A stretch of DNA of 20,058 nt, taken from contig DLIT01000170.1 of assembly GCA_002483865.1 (NCBI GenBank), positions 1 through 20,058 on the forward strand, given 5' to 3'. The DNA comes from Brevundimonas sp. UBA7635. Its GTDB lineage: Bacteria; Pseudomonadota; Alphaproteobacteria; Caulobacterales; Caulobacteraceae. Position numbers and translations under genes: made by a program. The notes beneath the pieces are model-generated. The model did not search any database. It saw only the letters and a program-made list of their open reading frames with translations, and was not told where the DNA came from. Shown here in pieces: positions 1-6,951 of the stretch. The first letter of the stretch is position 1. Every line of letters begins with the position of its first letter.

Positions 1-123
1 CTGATCGCTCTCAATGCCGAGCGGCAGGAACTGATCCTGCTGGCCCGTTCGCGCAGCCTGGACGAGGAAACGGCCCGGATGCTGATCCGCGAGATCGACC
101 TGCAGGAACTGAGGTATGTTTAG
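1..123 (+). CDS. C-terminal end of a probable CPA1 Na+/H+ antiporter (partial)
   Basis: Only the last 40 codons are in the window; frame 1 is open from base 1 to a TAG at 121-123. The translated tail contains LNAERQELILLARSRSLDEE and ends in IREIDLQELRYV. This charged helical pattern (AER..ILxL, D/E-rich turn, then a short RELDLxExR helix) is typical of the cytoplasmic tail of bacterial CPA1-family Na+/H+ antiporters, which exchange sodium for protons at the inner membrane. No membrane segment is visible in this fragment, so the assignment rests on tail similarity alone. The gene converges on the minus-strand HAD phosphatase with only 3 bases between the two stop codons and no visible terminator. 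Confidence 0.55.
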   Translation: MIALNAERQELILLARSRSLDEETARMLIREIDLQELRYV

Positions 124-126
124 GCG

Positions 127-795
127 TCAGGACGCTAGCCAGTCCTCGATCTGGGCATAGCTGTCGAATACATGACGCGCGCCTGCGGCCTTCAGGCTGT
201 CGGCGTGGCCGTTGCGGATATGGCCGCCAGCACACAGACCCACGACTGTCATACCTGCGGCCACCCCCCCCATGACGCCCGCCGGACTGTCTTCGATGAC
301 CAGGGTGCGTTGTGGCGAAACCTTCATGGCATCGGCGGCATGAAGGAAAAGGTCAGGGTGTGGCTTGCCGCGCTCGACGTGGACCGCACCGCTGAAAATC
401 TTACCCGAAAAGTTGTCGGAGATTTCGAACAGTTCAAGGCCCAATTCGATCCAGTTGGGCGGGCTGGATGAGGCGATGCAGCTTTGTTCAGGGCGTTGGC
501 GCAGGAAGGGGGCAAAGCCTTCAACACTGCGCAGTTCTATTTTCAGACGCTGATGGCAGTTATCGAACCAGTCCTGTCGGAGATGCGGCGGGCAGGGCAG
601 GCCCAGACGCTCTGTGATCAACAGTTCGATATCTGCCCAACGGCGGCCCATGTAATGGGTCAGGGAGTAGTCGAGCGTGGTCGGCAGGCCGATCCTGTTC
701 AGCAAATCCGCCAGCACCCGGTTGTTCAACAACTCGCTGTCGGCGACGACCCCGTCATAGTCAAAGACGATGAGGTCGAAATCGGGCCGGGCCAT
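127..795 (-). CDS. HAD-superfamily phosphatase, beta-phosphoglucomutase-like
   Basis: This 222-residue protein is a cytoplasmic HAD subfamily IA hydrolase, a phosphatase or phosphomutase using an aspartyl-phosphate intermediate. All core motifs are visible: motif I DYDGV with nucleophile D12 and acid/base D14, motif II serines at 109-111, motif III lysine K144 in GKPHPDLF, and motif IV acidic pair E168-D169 in EDSPAG. The region between motif I and motif II (about residues 20-90) is the helical cap typical of this group. The substrate cannot be read from sequence; sugar phosphates, phosphoglycolate and nucleotides are all possible. The ATG at 793-795 directly abuts the TAG of the upstream DUF1643 gene with no spacer, so it is very likely the last gene of the MFS-mazG-DUF1643-HAD operon. 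Confidence 0.88.
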   Translation of the reverse strand: MARPDFDLIVFDYDGVVADSELLNNRVLADLLNRIGLPTTLDYSLTHYMGRRWADIELLITERLGLPCPPHLRQDWFDNCHQRLKIELRSVEGFAPFLRQRPEQSCIASSSPPNWIELGLELFEISDNFSGKIFSGAVHVERGKPHPDLFLHAADAMKVSPQRTLVIEDSPAGVMGGVAAGMTVVGLCAGGHIRNGHADSLKAAGARHVFDSYAQIEDWLAS

Positions 796-1386
796 CTACT
801 TAGGCTCCCATTTGACAAAGGGGGTGTCCGCGCGCAGGTAGAGGGGGTGTTTGGGGCTGCCGTCGGCGTTGGTGCCAAAGCACCACAGGTCGATGCCGTC
901 GGCGGTCAGCGCCTCGACCAGGGCCTTGCCTGCCGGGACCAGCGCCTTGTTCAGCTTGCCGTGGCACAGGATGACACGAGCGGCACCCCTGGCCTGTTCG
1001 CGGATGGCGGGCAGGTTGGTGGGAGACGATACGACCACGCCTTCCTCCAGCAGCATTTTTGGATGGGTGGCGCGATAGTCGCCGACGTTGGCCTTCACCA
1101 TTGCGTCAAAACCCTCGCGCTGGGCAAAGGTCCATTCGCGGGCGCAGGTCGGATCATTCACGGTGGCGTCGGCGGTGGACGGGTTCATGCCGATGAACAG
1201 GATGTAGCGGTCGGGGAAGCTGTCGCCCAGCCAGCGGCGCATCAGGGTGCGGTGGCGGCCATCCTCGCTAAAGACCGCATCACCCTTGACGCCCGCCATC
1301 AGGTTAAGGCGCACCTTGCCGCCCGGATCATGCTGGTTGGGATCGGGCGGTATCAGGTCCAGTTGGTCGGGTAGCCTCGTCCTCAT
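796..1386 (-). CDS. DUF1643 domain protein
   Basis: This 196-residue cytoplasmic protein matches the DUF1643 pattern: RxxLxRRW at about 46-52, IGMNPSTADATVNDPT at about 65-80, and a C-terminal GSPKHPLYL motif at 176-184. I know of no established biochemical activity for this family. The start used is the ATG at 1384-1386, which overlaps the mazG TGA in an ATGA junction and so suggests translational coupling. The conserved domain begins only around residue 33, so an internal ATG at 1297-1299 (residue 30) is a possible alternative, although no good ribosome-binding site precedes it. Placement between a nucleotide pyrophosphohydrolase and a phosphatase hints at small-molecule or nucleotide clean-up, but that is inference from neighbours. 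Confidence 0.85.
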   Translation of the reverse strand: MRTRLPDQLDLIPPDPNQHDPGGKVRLNLMAGVKGDAVFSEDGRHRTLMRRWLGDSFPDRYILFIGMNPSTADATVNDPTCAREWTFAQREGFDAMVKANVGDYRATHPKMLLEEGVVVSSPTNLPAIREQARGAARVILCHGKLNKALVPAGKALVEALTADGIDLWCFGTNADGSPKHPLYLRADTPFVKWEPK

Positions 1387-2171
1387 GCTTTTTCAGCAGC
1401 CTTGGCGGCGTCCCACAGGGCGTCCATCTCGGCGAGGTCCGACTGTTCGGGCGTGCGGCCGTCCTTCTTGAGCTCGGCCTCGATATATTCGAAGCGGCGG
1501 ACGAATTTGGCATTGGCCCCGCGCAGGGCATCTTCCGGCTCGATCTCCAGCTTGCGGGCCAGATTGGCCATGACGAACAGCAGATCGCCCAGTTCTTCCT
1601 TCGCCTTTTCCTTGTCACCGGCCTTGAGTTCGACGCGCAGTTCCTCGACCTCTTCGACCATCTTGTCGAACACCTCGTCGGTAGAGGGCCAGTCAAAGCC
1701 GACGCGGCCGGCGCGCTTGGTCAGCTTGGCGGCGCGCGTCAGGGCTGGCAGGCCGACGGGCACGTCGTCCAGCACGCCAGTCTTTCGTTTGGCCACGCGC
1801 TCCGCGGCCTTGATGTCTTCCCATCGGGCCTTCTGGGCGCTGCCAGTATCCTTGGCCGCCTCGTCGCCAAAGACGTGCGGGTGACGCCGGACCAGCTTGT
1901 CAGCCATGGCCTCCGCCACATCTTCCAGTTTGAAGTGTCCGGCTTCCTCGGCCATGCGCGAATGGAACACCACCTGGAACAGCAGGTCACCCAATTCCAC
2001 GCGAAGCTCGTCCATGTCGTTGCGCTCGATGGCGTCGGCGACTTCATAGGCTTCTTCGATGGTGTAGGGGGCGATGGTTTGGAAGGTCTGCTCCACATCC
2101 CACGGACAGCCGCCGTTCGGGTCGCGCAGGCGGACCATGATATCTTTCAGGCGGTCGACAGGATGGGTCAT
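1383..2171 (-). CDS. mazG: Nucleoside triphosphate pyrophosphohydrolase MazG
   Basis: MazG hydrolyses nucleoside triphosphates to the monophosphate plus pyrophosphate, clearing damaged or excess nucleotides in the cytoplasm. The 262-residue length fits the full two-domain form. The N-terminal domain has CPWDVEQT (22-29), the EExxE metal motif at 39-43 and ExxD at 59-62 (ELGD). A second copy is visible in the C-terminal domain, with EEVEE at 173-177 and EELGD at 192-196. The ATG at 2169-2171 directly follows the TGA of the upstream transporter gene with no gap, and its own TGA overlaps the next ATG. MazG is therefore probably translated from the transporter transcript. The family assignment is firm. 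Confidence 0.95.
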   Translation of the reverse strand: MTHPVDRLKDIMVRLRDPNGGCPWDVEQTFQTIAPYTIEEAYEVADAIERNDMDELRVELGDLLFQVVFHSRMAEEAGHFKLEDVAEAMADKLVRRHPHVFGDEAAKDTGSAQKARWEDIKAAERVAKRKTGVLDDVPVGLPALTRAAKLTKRAGRVGFDWPSTDEVFDKMVEEVEELRVELKAGDKEKAKEELGDLLFVMANLARKLEIEPEDALRGANAKFVRRFEYIEAELKKDGRTPEQSDLAEMDALWDAAKAAEKA

Positions 2172-3578
2172 TCAGGCAGTTCCGACGTCACGCGCCTCAA
2201 GGGCAGCGCGGATTTCATCATGGCGGCGGGGCGTCAGGGGATAGCCTCTCAGCACCCAGGCCGTGGCCGCCAATAGCAGGCCTGGCACGGCGATGAACAG
2301 GATTTGCAGGACCAGCAGCGAGGTTTCGCTGTTCCCCTCAGGTCCCGGCACAGCCTTGAACCCGAACCAGGGCAGGATAGCATAAGGGATCAGGGCAAAG
2401 ACGTGGCCCAGCTTGGTCGTGGCCGCCAGGATAGAGAACATCAGCCCCGTCCGGTCGACGCCGGTCTCCAGCCGCACCTCGTCCCCGGCATCGGCCATCA
2501 TGGCCCGCAGCAGGAACAGGCCCGCCGCATAGGGGATGCCCGCGATGAACATGGCCACGGCAGTCAGGGCGAAGTTGTCGCCTGGTACCAGGGTCGCCCC
2601 GATGTAGAAGACCGCAAAGATCAGGCTGGCGATGGCCAGGGCCTTGTCCTTGCCCACCTTGGTGGCCAGCCAGGCCCAGATCGGAGCCCCAACAAGGCCC
2701 GCGACGAAATAGATCAGCATGAACAGGCTGGCCTGGGTGTGGTCATACCCTTTGATCATGCCGAAGAAAAAGAACAGCAGGCTGCCGGTAATGCCCGGCG
2801 CAATGCCCAGCAGCAGGTCGGCGATCAGCAGCTTGCGCACCGTCTGGCTTTTGAACAGGGCCAGATAGGCCTTCAGGCCCCCGTGCGGGCTATCGCCCTT
2901 GTTCACCGGCTCGGGCACCGTCAGCATGGCCAAGGCCATGGTCAGGGGCAGGGCGATGATGATGGCCCAACCCATGATCCTGACCCCAGCGGCATAGTCG
3001 CCGATGCCCGTGCGCACCACGATCGTCGGCAGGACCAGGATCAGGATGACACCGATGATGTTGAACACCTGCCACCAGCCATAGACCCGGCTGCGTTGAT
3101 CATACTGTGGAGCCAGCACGGCCGCCCAGCCGAGTTGCCCCAGCGTACCCATCGAGAAGCCGAAATAGAGCACCAGCAGCCAGGCAAACAGGTAGAGCGG
3201 GCTCGCGCCCGGCTGGACCAAGACGAACATCATCAGGGCCGACAGCATCAGGATCGGCGTCGCCACGGCCATCCACGGGCGATAACGACCCATCCGGGTA
3301 CGGGTCTTGTCCATGCCCCAGCCGATGACCGGGTCAAACAGGATATCGATCACCCGCACCGCCATGAAGACGGCAGCCACCAGGCCCATTTCGATACCGA
3401 CGTGGGTGGCATAGAACTCTGGCAGAGTGACGGGCAGTGCGACGCCAAAAGCAGCCAGCGGCAGACAGGGACCAGAAAAAGCCGCCAACACGGCATTGGA
3501 GCGGCGCGGAGCGGCAGAGGCGACCAAAGACATCGAGCATCCGGGACAGGACGGCGCGAGTCGGCCGCAGCCCACCAT
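2172..3578 (-). CDS. MFS transporter, GPH/MelB-type cation symporter family
   Basis: An inner-membrane protein of up to 468 residues with about twelve hydrophobic segments. Near residues 78-101 it has the family signature DPVIGWGMDKTRTRMGRYRPW, matching the DPxxGxxxDxTxxxxGRxRPW loop between TM2 and TM3 in glycoside-pentoside-hexuronide (MelB-like, MFS_2) cation symporters. The family takes up sugars or related solutes with Na+ or H+; the substrate here is unknown. Start choice is uncertain. The ATG at 3576-3578 has a GGAAAAG stretch just upstream, but the residues it adds are cysteine-rich and unlike the family. An internal ATG at 3531-3533 (residue 16) gives a more usual N-terminus. It is first in a minus-strand operon with mazG and divergent from the VanY-like gene. 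Confidence 0.87.
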   Translation of the reverse strand: MVGCGRLAPSCPGCSMSLVASAAPRRSNAVLAAFSGPCLPLAAFGVALPVTLPEFYATHVGIEMGLVAAVFMAVRVIDILFDPVIGWGMDKTRTRMGRYRPWMAVATPILMLSALMMFVLVQPGASPLYLFAWLLVLYFGFSMGTLGQLGWAAVLAPQYDQRSRVYGWWQVFNIIGVILILVLPTIVVRTGIGDYAAGVRIMGWAIIIALPLTMALAMLTVPEPVNKGDSPHGGLKAYLALFKSQTVRKLLIADLLLGIAPGITGSLLFFFFGMIKGYDHTQASLFMLIYFVAGLVGAPIWAWLATKVGKDKALAIASLIFAVFYIGATLVPGDNFALTAVAMFIAGIPYAAGLFLLRAMMADAGDEVRLETGVDRTGLMFSILAATTKLGHVFALIPYAILPWFGFKAVPGPEGNSETSLLVLQILFIAVPGLLLAATAWVLRGYPLTPRRHDEIRAALEARDVGTA

Positions 3579-3644
3579 GCCGCTTTTCCACGAACAGGCG
3601 AAGACAGACTTGCGGCTCGTCGAAAGCTGAGGCCTGTTGGCACC

Positions 3645-4529
3645 ATGTCACTACGTCTTTCCATCCTGGCCACAAGCCTGGCTCTGGCCTTGGGCACCGC
3701 TGTGATGGCCGCTCCGGCCCAGGCTCGCCAGGTCATCTGCGACCGGCCGACCGCGACGTGGGAGGCTGCGGCCATGGCCAATGCCATCTCCCTGCGCAGC
3801 CTGGAATGGGCCCCGTTCGGCACCATGGAGATGGGATGGGAAACCTACGTCCCCCTGCTGCAACATGAGCTGGGCACGCCCTGCGACCCGGGGTCCGCCG
3901 CCTTTGCCGAGGCCATGGCCGGCTTTCAGGCTCGATTTAATCTGACCACGACTGGCCAGTTCGACCAGGCTACCTTTACCGTCCTGCGTGGCCTGCTTCA
4001 GGAGCGCCGTCCGTTCGTGATGGCACGGGTGAGGGGAGAGTGCCCTGAGCCGCCGCCCATCCACATGCTGGGCTATCTGGACCCGAACGAAGAACATGCC
4101 GAGCGCATGACCCGCCTGCTGCGTCGCGACGTTCTGGTGGCCTATCGTTCCATGGTGGCGACAGCCCGGATCGAGGTCCCCGAAATTGCCGCTGATGCGG
4201 AACTGCTGAAAATATTCTCGGGCTTTCGGGACCCGGAAGCGGACGCCGCCCGGTGCGCCGTCGAAGGCAACTGTGATGGCGTTCGACGGGCCTCCTGTTC
4301 ACCGCACCGGACAGGTACAGCCATTGATCTCTATGTCGGCCATATGCCGGGCTTGGGAGTCGATTCCACCCAGACCATGAGCCGCCTGTTCATGAGCCAG
4401 GGGCCGGCCTATCGCTGGCTGGTCGCCAATGCTTCCCGTTTTGGTTTCACGCCCTATCTGTTTGAACCGTGGCATTGGGAATGGACTGGCGATGCAACAG
4501 CCCCGAATAAGGCCTCTGGCGGCCGGTGA
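3645..4529 (+). CDS. Secreted VanY-family D-alanyl-D-alanine carboxypeptidase with peptidoglycan-binding region
   Basis: A 294-residue exported protein, probably trimming D-alanine from peptidoglycan stem peptides in the periplasm. Residues 1-28 form a signal peptide (hydrophobic core, cleavage likely after APAQA). Residues about 86-120 resemble a peptidoglycan-binding domain (FQARFNLTTTGQFDQAT). The catalytic part carries the M15B zinc pattern: SPHRTGTAID with H221 and D228, then FEPWHWEW with E274 and H277. FSGFRD (191-196) corresponds to the SxxR region before the first ligand. The start is the ATG at 3645, chosen because the signal peptide begins there; the same frame is open far upstream only as a shadow of the opposite gene. 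The 3' end overlaps the next gene by 38 bases. Confidence 0.87.
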   Translation: MSLRLSILATSLALALGTAVMAAPAQARQVICDRPTATWEAAAMANAISLRSLEWAPFGTMEMGWETYVPLLQHELGTPCDPGSAAFAEAMAGFQARFNLTTTGQFDQATFTVLRGLLQERRPFVMARVRGECPEPPPIHMLGYLDPNEEHAERMTRLLRRDVLVAYRSMVATARIEVPEIAADAELLKIFSGFRDPEADAARCAVEGNCDGVRRASCSPHRTGTAIDLYVGHMPGLGVDSTQTMSRLFMSQGPAYRWLVANASRFGFTPYLFEPWHWEWTGDATAPNKASGGR

Positions 4530-4971
4530 AGCGGTTCTGGCGCGTGAGGTGTTCGGCGATGATCTCCGGCTGGACCTGATCCGCTTTCTGGCTGCGCCCT
4601 GGCCCTTTACGCGTGCGTTTGTCCCGGGCCGCTGGTTTGGCCGGGACTGGATCGTCTGGCCTGGCAGGGGGCTTCTGCCAGACCTGTCGGCAGGCCCGGT
4701 GGCGGCCCAGGCCGTTCTGATCCACGAACTGGTCCACGTCTGGCAGGCGCAACAAGGGTTGAACCTGATCCTCGGCAAGATCCAGGCTGGAGACGGGCCT
4801 GCAGCCTATGCCTATCCATTGGACTACGGCTGTGACTGGACGCGGTTAAACATCGAACAGCAGGCCATGATCGTGGAGCATCGCTTTCGCCTGTCTCGCG
4901 GTGGCCGCGTCCCCGCCGACCAGGCTTTTTATGACCGCGTATGTCCCATTGGCCGGCGCATTGAATTTTAG
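4492..4971 (+). CDS. Small HExxH putative metalloprotease-like protein ('vgr-related' / eCIS-core-like)
   Basis: A 159-residue protein with no signal peptide or membrane segment. It has a clear HExxH zinc motif, IHELVHVWQ with H78, E79 and H82, and a later [10 protein letters not shown] stretch (120-129) whose E122 could be the third ligand. The N-terminus [17 protein letters not shown] resembles the start of DUF4157/eCIS-core-type domains and proteins often labelled 'vgr related' in Alphaproteobacteria; that link is from memory. The ATG at 4492 was chosen because the family-like sequence begins there; a longer in-frame version exists but adds an unconvincing leader. It starts inside the VanY-like gene in another frame, suggesting coupled translation. 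No secretion-system genes lie nearby, and substrate and activity are unknown. Confidence 0.72.
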   Translation: MQQPRIRPLAAGEAVLAREVFGDDLRLDLIRFLAAPWPFTRAFVPGRWFGRDWIVWPGRGLLPDLSAGPVAAQAVLIHELVHVWQAQQGLNLILGKIQAGDGPAAYAYPLDYGCDWTRLNIEQQAMIVEHRFRLSRGGRVPADQAFYDRVCPIGRRIEF

Positions 4972-4980
4972 GGTGCCCCC

Positions 4981-5008
4981 TTGCGTCAAGAGTACGCCTT
5001 GCTAGATT
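4981..5008 (+). promoter_or_regulatory. Candidate housekeeping promoter of wrbA
   Basis: TTGCGTC at 4981-4987 and GCTAGATT at 5001-5008, separated by 13 bases, resemble the Caulobacter sigma-73 consensus TTGACGS-N10-14-GCTANAWC (7 of 8 matches in the -10 part). It lies in the 86-base gap before wrbA and would place the transcript start about 40 bases before the start codon. Confidence 0.45.
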
Positions 5009-5057
5009 AGAAACCGACACAGTTACTTTTCGTGCTGTAGCTTCAGTGGAGTTTCCG

Positions 5058-5660
5058 ATGCCCAAGATTCTTGTCCTCTATCATTCGACCTATGGCCACA
5101 TCGAACAGATGGCCCAGGCCGTGGCTGAGGGGGCCCGCCGCGTCGAAGGCGCTGAGGTAGACGTCAAGCGGGTGCCCGAAACCGTACCTGCCGAAGTGGC
5201 CCGGTCGGCTGGCTACAAGTTGGATCAAGAGGCCCCGATCGCCACGGTCGGCGAACTGGTTGACTATGACGCCATCATCATCGGTGCGGGCACCCGTTTC
5301 GGGACCGCAGCCTCGCAGATGCGCGCCTTCCTGGACCAGACTGGCGGTCTGTGGGCTGAAGGCAAGCTGATCGGCAAGGTCGGCGGTGCCTTCACTTCAT
5401 CGGCTACCCAGCATGGCGGTCAGGAAACGACCTTTGGCGGGATGCACAACTTCTTCCTGCACCAGGGAATGCTGGTCGCGGGCCTGCCCTATGCCTTTGC
5501 TGGCCAGATGAACATGGATGAAATCGTGGGCGGCTCGCCCTATGGGGCCACCACCCTGACCAAGGGCGATGGTTCGCGTATGCCCAGCCAGATTGAACTG
5601 GACGGCGCTCGCTTCCAGGGTGAGTTTATCGCCCGGACGGCCCAGAAGCTGCACGGATAA
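5058..5660 (+). CDS. wrbA: NAD(P)H:quinone oxidoreductase WrbA (type IV)
   Basis: WrbA is a cytoplasmic FMN flavoprotein that reduces quinones by two electrons with NAD(P)H, avoiding semiquinone radicals. The 200-residue length matches the family. The FMN phosphate loop is visible at residues 8-15 (YHSTYGHI), followed by [18 protein letters not shown] and GGQETT, both characteristic of WrbA. The start is the ATG at 5058: GTGGAG at 5046-5051 gives a Shine-Dalgarno sequence six bases before it, whereas a GTG at 5046 would lie within that site. It has its own promoter candidate upstream and is followed after 3 bases by the dioxygenase gene, so the two are probably cotranscribed. The family identification is firm. 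Confidence 0.95.
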   Translation: MPKILVLYHSTYGHIEQMAQAVAEGARRVEGAEVDVKRVPETVPAEVARSAGYKLDQEAPIATVGELVDYDAIIIGAGTRFGTAASQMRAFLDQTGGLWAEGKLIGKVGGAFTSSATQHGGQETTFGGMHNFFLHQGMLVAGLPYAFAGQMNMDEIVGGSPYGATTLTKGDGSRMPSQIELDGARFQGEFIARTAQKLHG

Positions 5661-5663
5661 GCC

Positions 5664-6419
5664 ATGCGACAGCCCGCAATCTTCTTTGGCCACGGCTCGC
5701 CCATGAACGCTCTGGGCGGAGCCTATGCCGATGGCTGGCGTGTGCTTGGCGAACAGTTGGGCAAGCCCCGTGGCGTCGTCATGGTCTCGGCCCACTGGGA
5801 GACGCGCGGGCTGGGCGTTACGGCTATGGAGCGCCCCGAAACGATCCATGATTTCGGGGGCTTTCCAGCTGAACTTCACGCCATGCAGTATCCTGCACCC
5901 GGCTCGCCCGAACTGGCGGCCCGGGTGTCGGAACTGACCGGAGCCATCCAGACCGATCAATGGGGCCTGGATCACGGCACCTGGTCGGTCCTCGCCCACG
6001 TCTGGCCCCAGGCCGATGTTCCTGTCGTCCAGCTTTCTCTGGACCGCAACCTGGACGCCAAGGGGCACTATGAACTTGCGCACAAGCTCCAGCCCCTGCG
6101 CGATGAAGGCTACCTCATCGCCGGTTCCGGCGACTTCGTGCACAATCTTCGCACCTGGAAGCGGGACGGTGGCACGCCCTACGACTGGGCCGTAAGCTTT
6201 AATGATGCGGTCAAGCAGGCCCTTGTGACCGGGGACCACGCGTCTTTGATCAACTGGGTTGGCCTGGCCGAGCAGGCCCAGCTTAGCGTGCCGACGGACG
6301 AGCACTTCCTGCCCCTGCTTTACGTTGCGGCCCAACAGCAGCCGGGCGAGCCTGTCAGCTTTTTCAACGATGTGATCGAGGGCGGCTCCATCTCGATGAC
6401 AGGAGCCCGGATCGGATGA
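5664..6419 (+). CDS. LigB/DODA-family extradiol ring-cleavage dioxygenase (YgiD-like)
   Basis: A 251-residue class III extradiol dioxygenase, the family of plant-type 4,5-DOPA dioxygenase and E. coli YgiD, which open catechol-type rings with a metal ion. Family features are FFGHGSPMN at the N-terminus (H10), VSAHWET (H44), WGLDHGTWSVL (H104) and DEHFLPLL (H214); H10, H44 and H214 are the likely metal ligands and H104 a catalytic histidine. The length is typical. The true substrate is not predictable; the single-domain form acts on DOPA and other catechols in characterised members. The start ATG lies 3 bases after the wrbA stop, suggesting a shared transcript and a role in quinol or catechol handling. 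The stop codon sits in the loop and right arm of a perfect hairpin. Confidence 0.9.
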   Translation: MRQPAIFFGHGSPMNALGGAYADGWRVLGEQLGKPRGVVMVSAHWETRGLGVTAMERPETIHDFGGFPAELHAMQYPAPGSPELAARVSELTGAIQTDQWGLDHGTWSVLAHVWPQADVPVVQLSLDRNLDAKGHYELAHKLQPLRDEGYLIAGSGDFVHNLRTWKRDGGTPYDWAVSFNDAVKQALVTGDHASLINWVGLAEQAQLSVPTDEHFLPLLYVAAQQQPGEPVSFFNDVIEGGSISMTGARIG

Positions 6420-6426
6420 TCCGGGC
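6405..6426. terminator. Hairpin between convergent dioxygenase and doxX genes
   Basis: A perfect 9-base-pair stem, GCCCGGATC (6405-6413) with GATCCGGGC (6418-6426) and a 4-base loop. It overlaps the dioxygenase stop codon and lies 15 bases past the doxX stop. No T-run follows on either strand, so it is at best a weak, possibly bidirectional terminator. Confidence 0.4.
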
Positions 6427-6441
6427 CCAGGCCGTCACGCC

Positions 6442-6849
6442 TTAACGACGGCGACGCCCGCGCAGGTTGTCCAGCGCCCATGCGCCCGGCCCTGCGAAAA
6501 AGATGTAGATGAAGACGAAGCAGTAGAGAGCCGCCAGTTCGCCGCCATTATTGATGGGATACGGGCTTTGGGGCGCGTGCACCATCCAGTAGGCCACCGC
6601 CGTGAAGCCCGACAGGATGAAGGCCGTGCCCCGCGTGAACAGGCCAATGATAATCAGGATACCCCCGACCAGTTCAATCGGCCCGGACCATCCGGCCAAG
6701 GTCGACAGATCAATGCCCCCTGGCCCGCCACCGGGCGGAAAGCCCAGGATTTTCTGCGCTCCATGCTGAAGCAGCAGCACCCCGCTGACGACACGCAGTA
6801 CGCTGAGCATATGCGGAGCCCATGTCGATACGGAAACAGACCTTGCCAT
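6442..6849 (-). CDS. DoxX family integral membrane protein
   Basis: A 135-residue inner-membrane protein with four hydrophobic segments. It carries the DoxX hallmarks LRVVSGVLLLQHGAQKI near residues 17-33, a glycine-rich loop (FPPGGGPGG), and WSGPIELVGGILIIIGLFTR. DoxX proteins are poorly characterised; members accompany redox enzymes and some have been tied to quinone or thiol redox balance. The ATG at 6847-6849 was chosen because GAGAGAGG (6855-6862 on the minus strand) sits five bases before it and the domain begins there. An upstream in-frame start would add about 30 non-conserved residues. It converges with wrbA-dioxygenase and lies 102 bases downstream of the acyl-ACP synthetase gene on the same strand. 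Confidence 0.88.
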   Translation of the reverse strand: MARSVSVSTWAPHMLSVLRVVSGVLLLQHGAQKILGFPPGGGPGGIDLSTLAGWSGPIELVGGILIIIGLFTRGTAFILSGFTAVAYWMVHAPQSPYPINNGGELAALYCFVFIYIFFAGPGAWALDNLRGRRRR

Positions 6850-6951
6850 ATGAACCTCTCTCGATGAGGCCGAACGCCGCCCGGTGATCGGACGGCGCAG
6901 GACAACAGGGGATGAGGTTAGGCCAAGTTCATCGGCCTGCAAGCGTCTTGA

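Noticed and set aside
2304..3644. Long plus-strand open frame running into the VanY-like gene
   Set aside because: It mirrors the MFS transporter gene; the Gln/His/Arg-rich translation is typical of an antisense shadow. The real gene starts at the signal peptide at 3645.
4492..4971. Evidence for a type VI or contractile injection system
   Set aside because: Only one protein with a possible eCIS-core resemblance is present; no sheath, tube, baseplate or ATPase gene is in the window.
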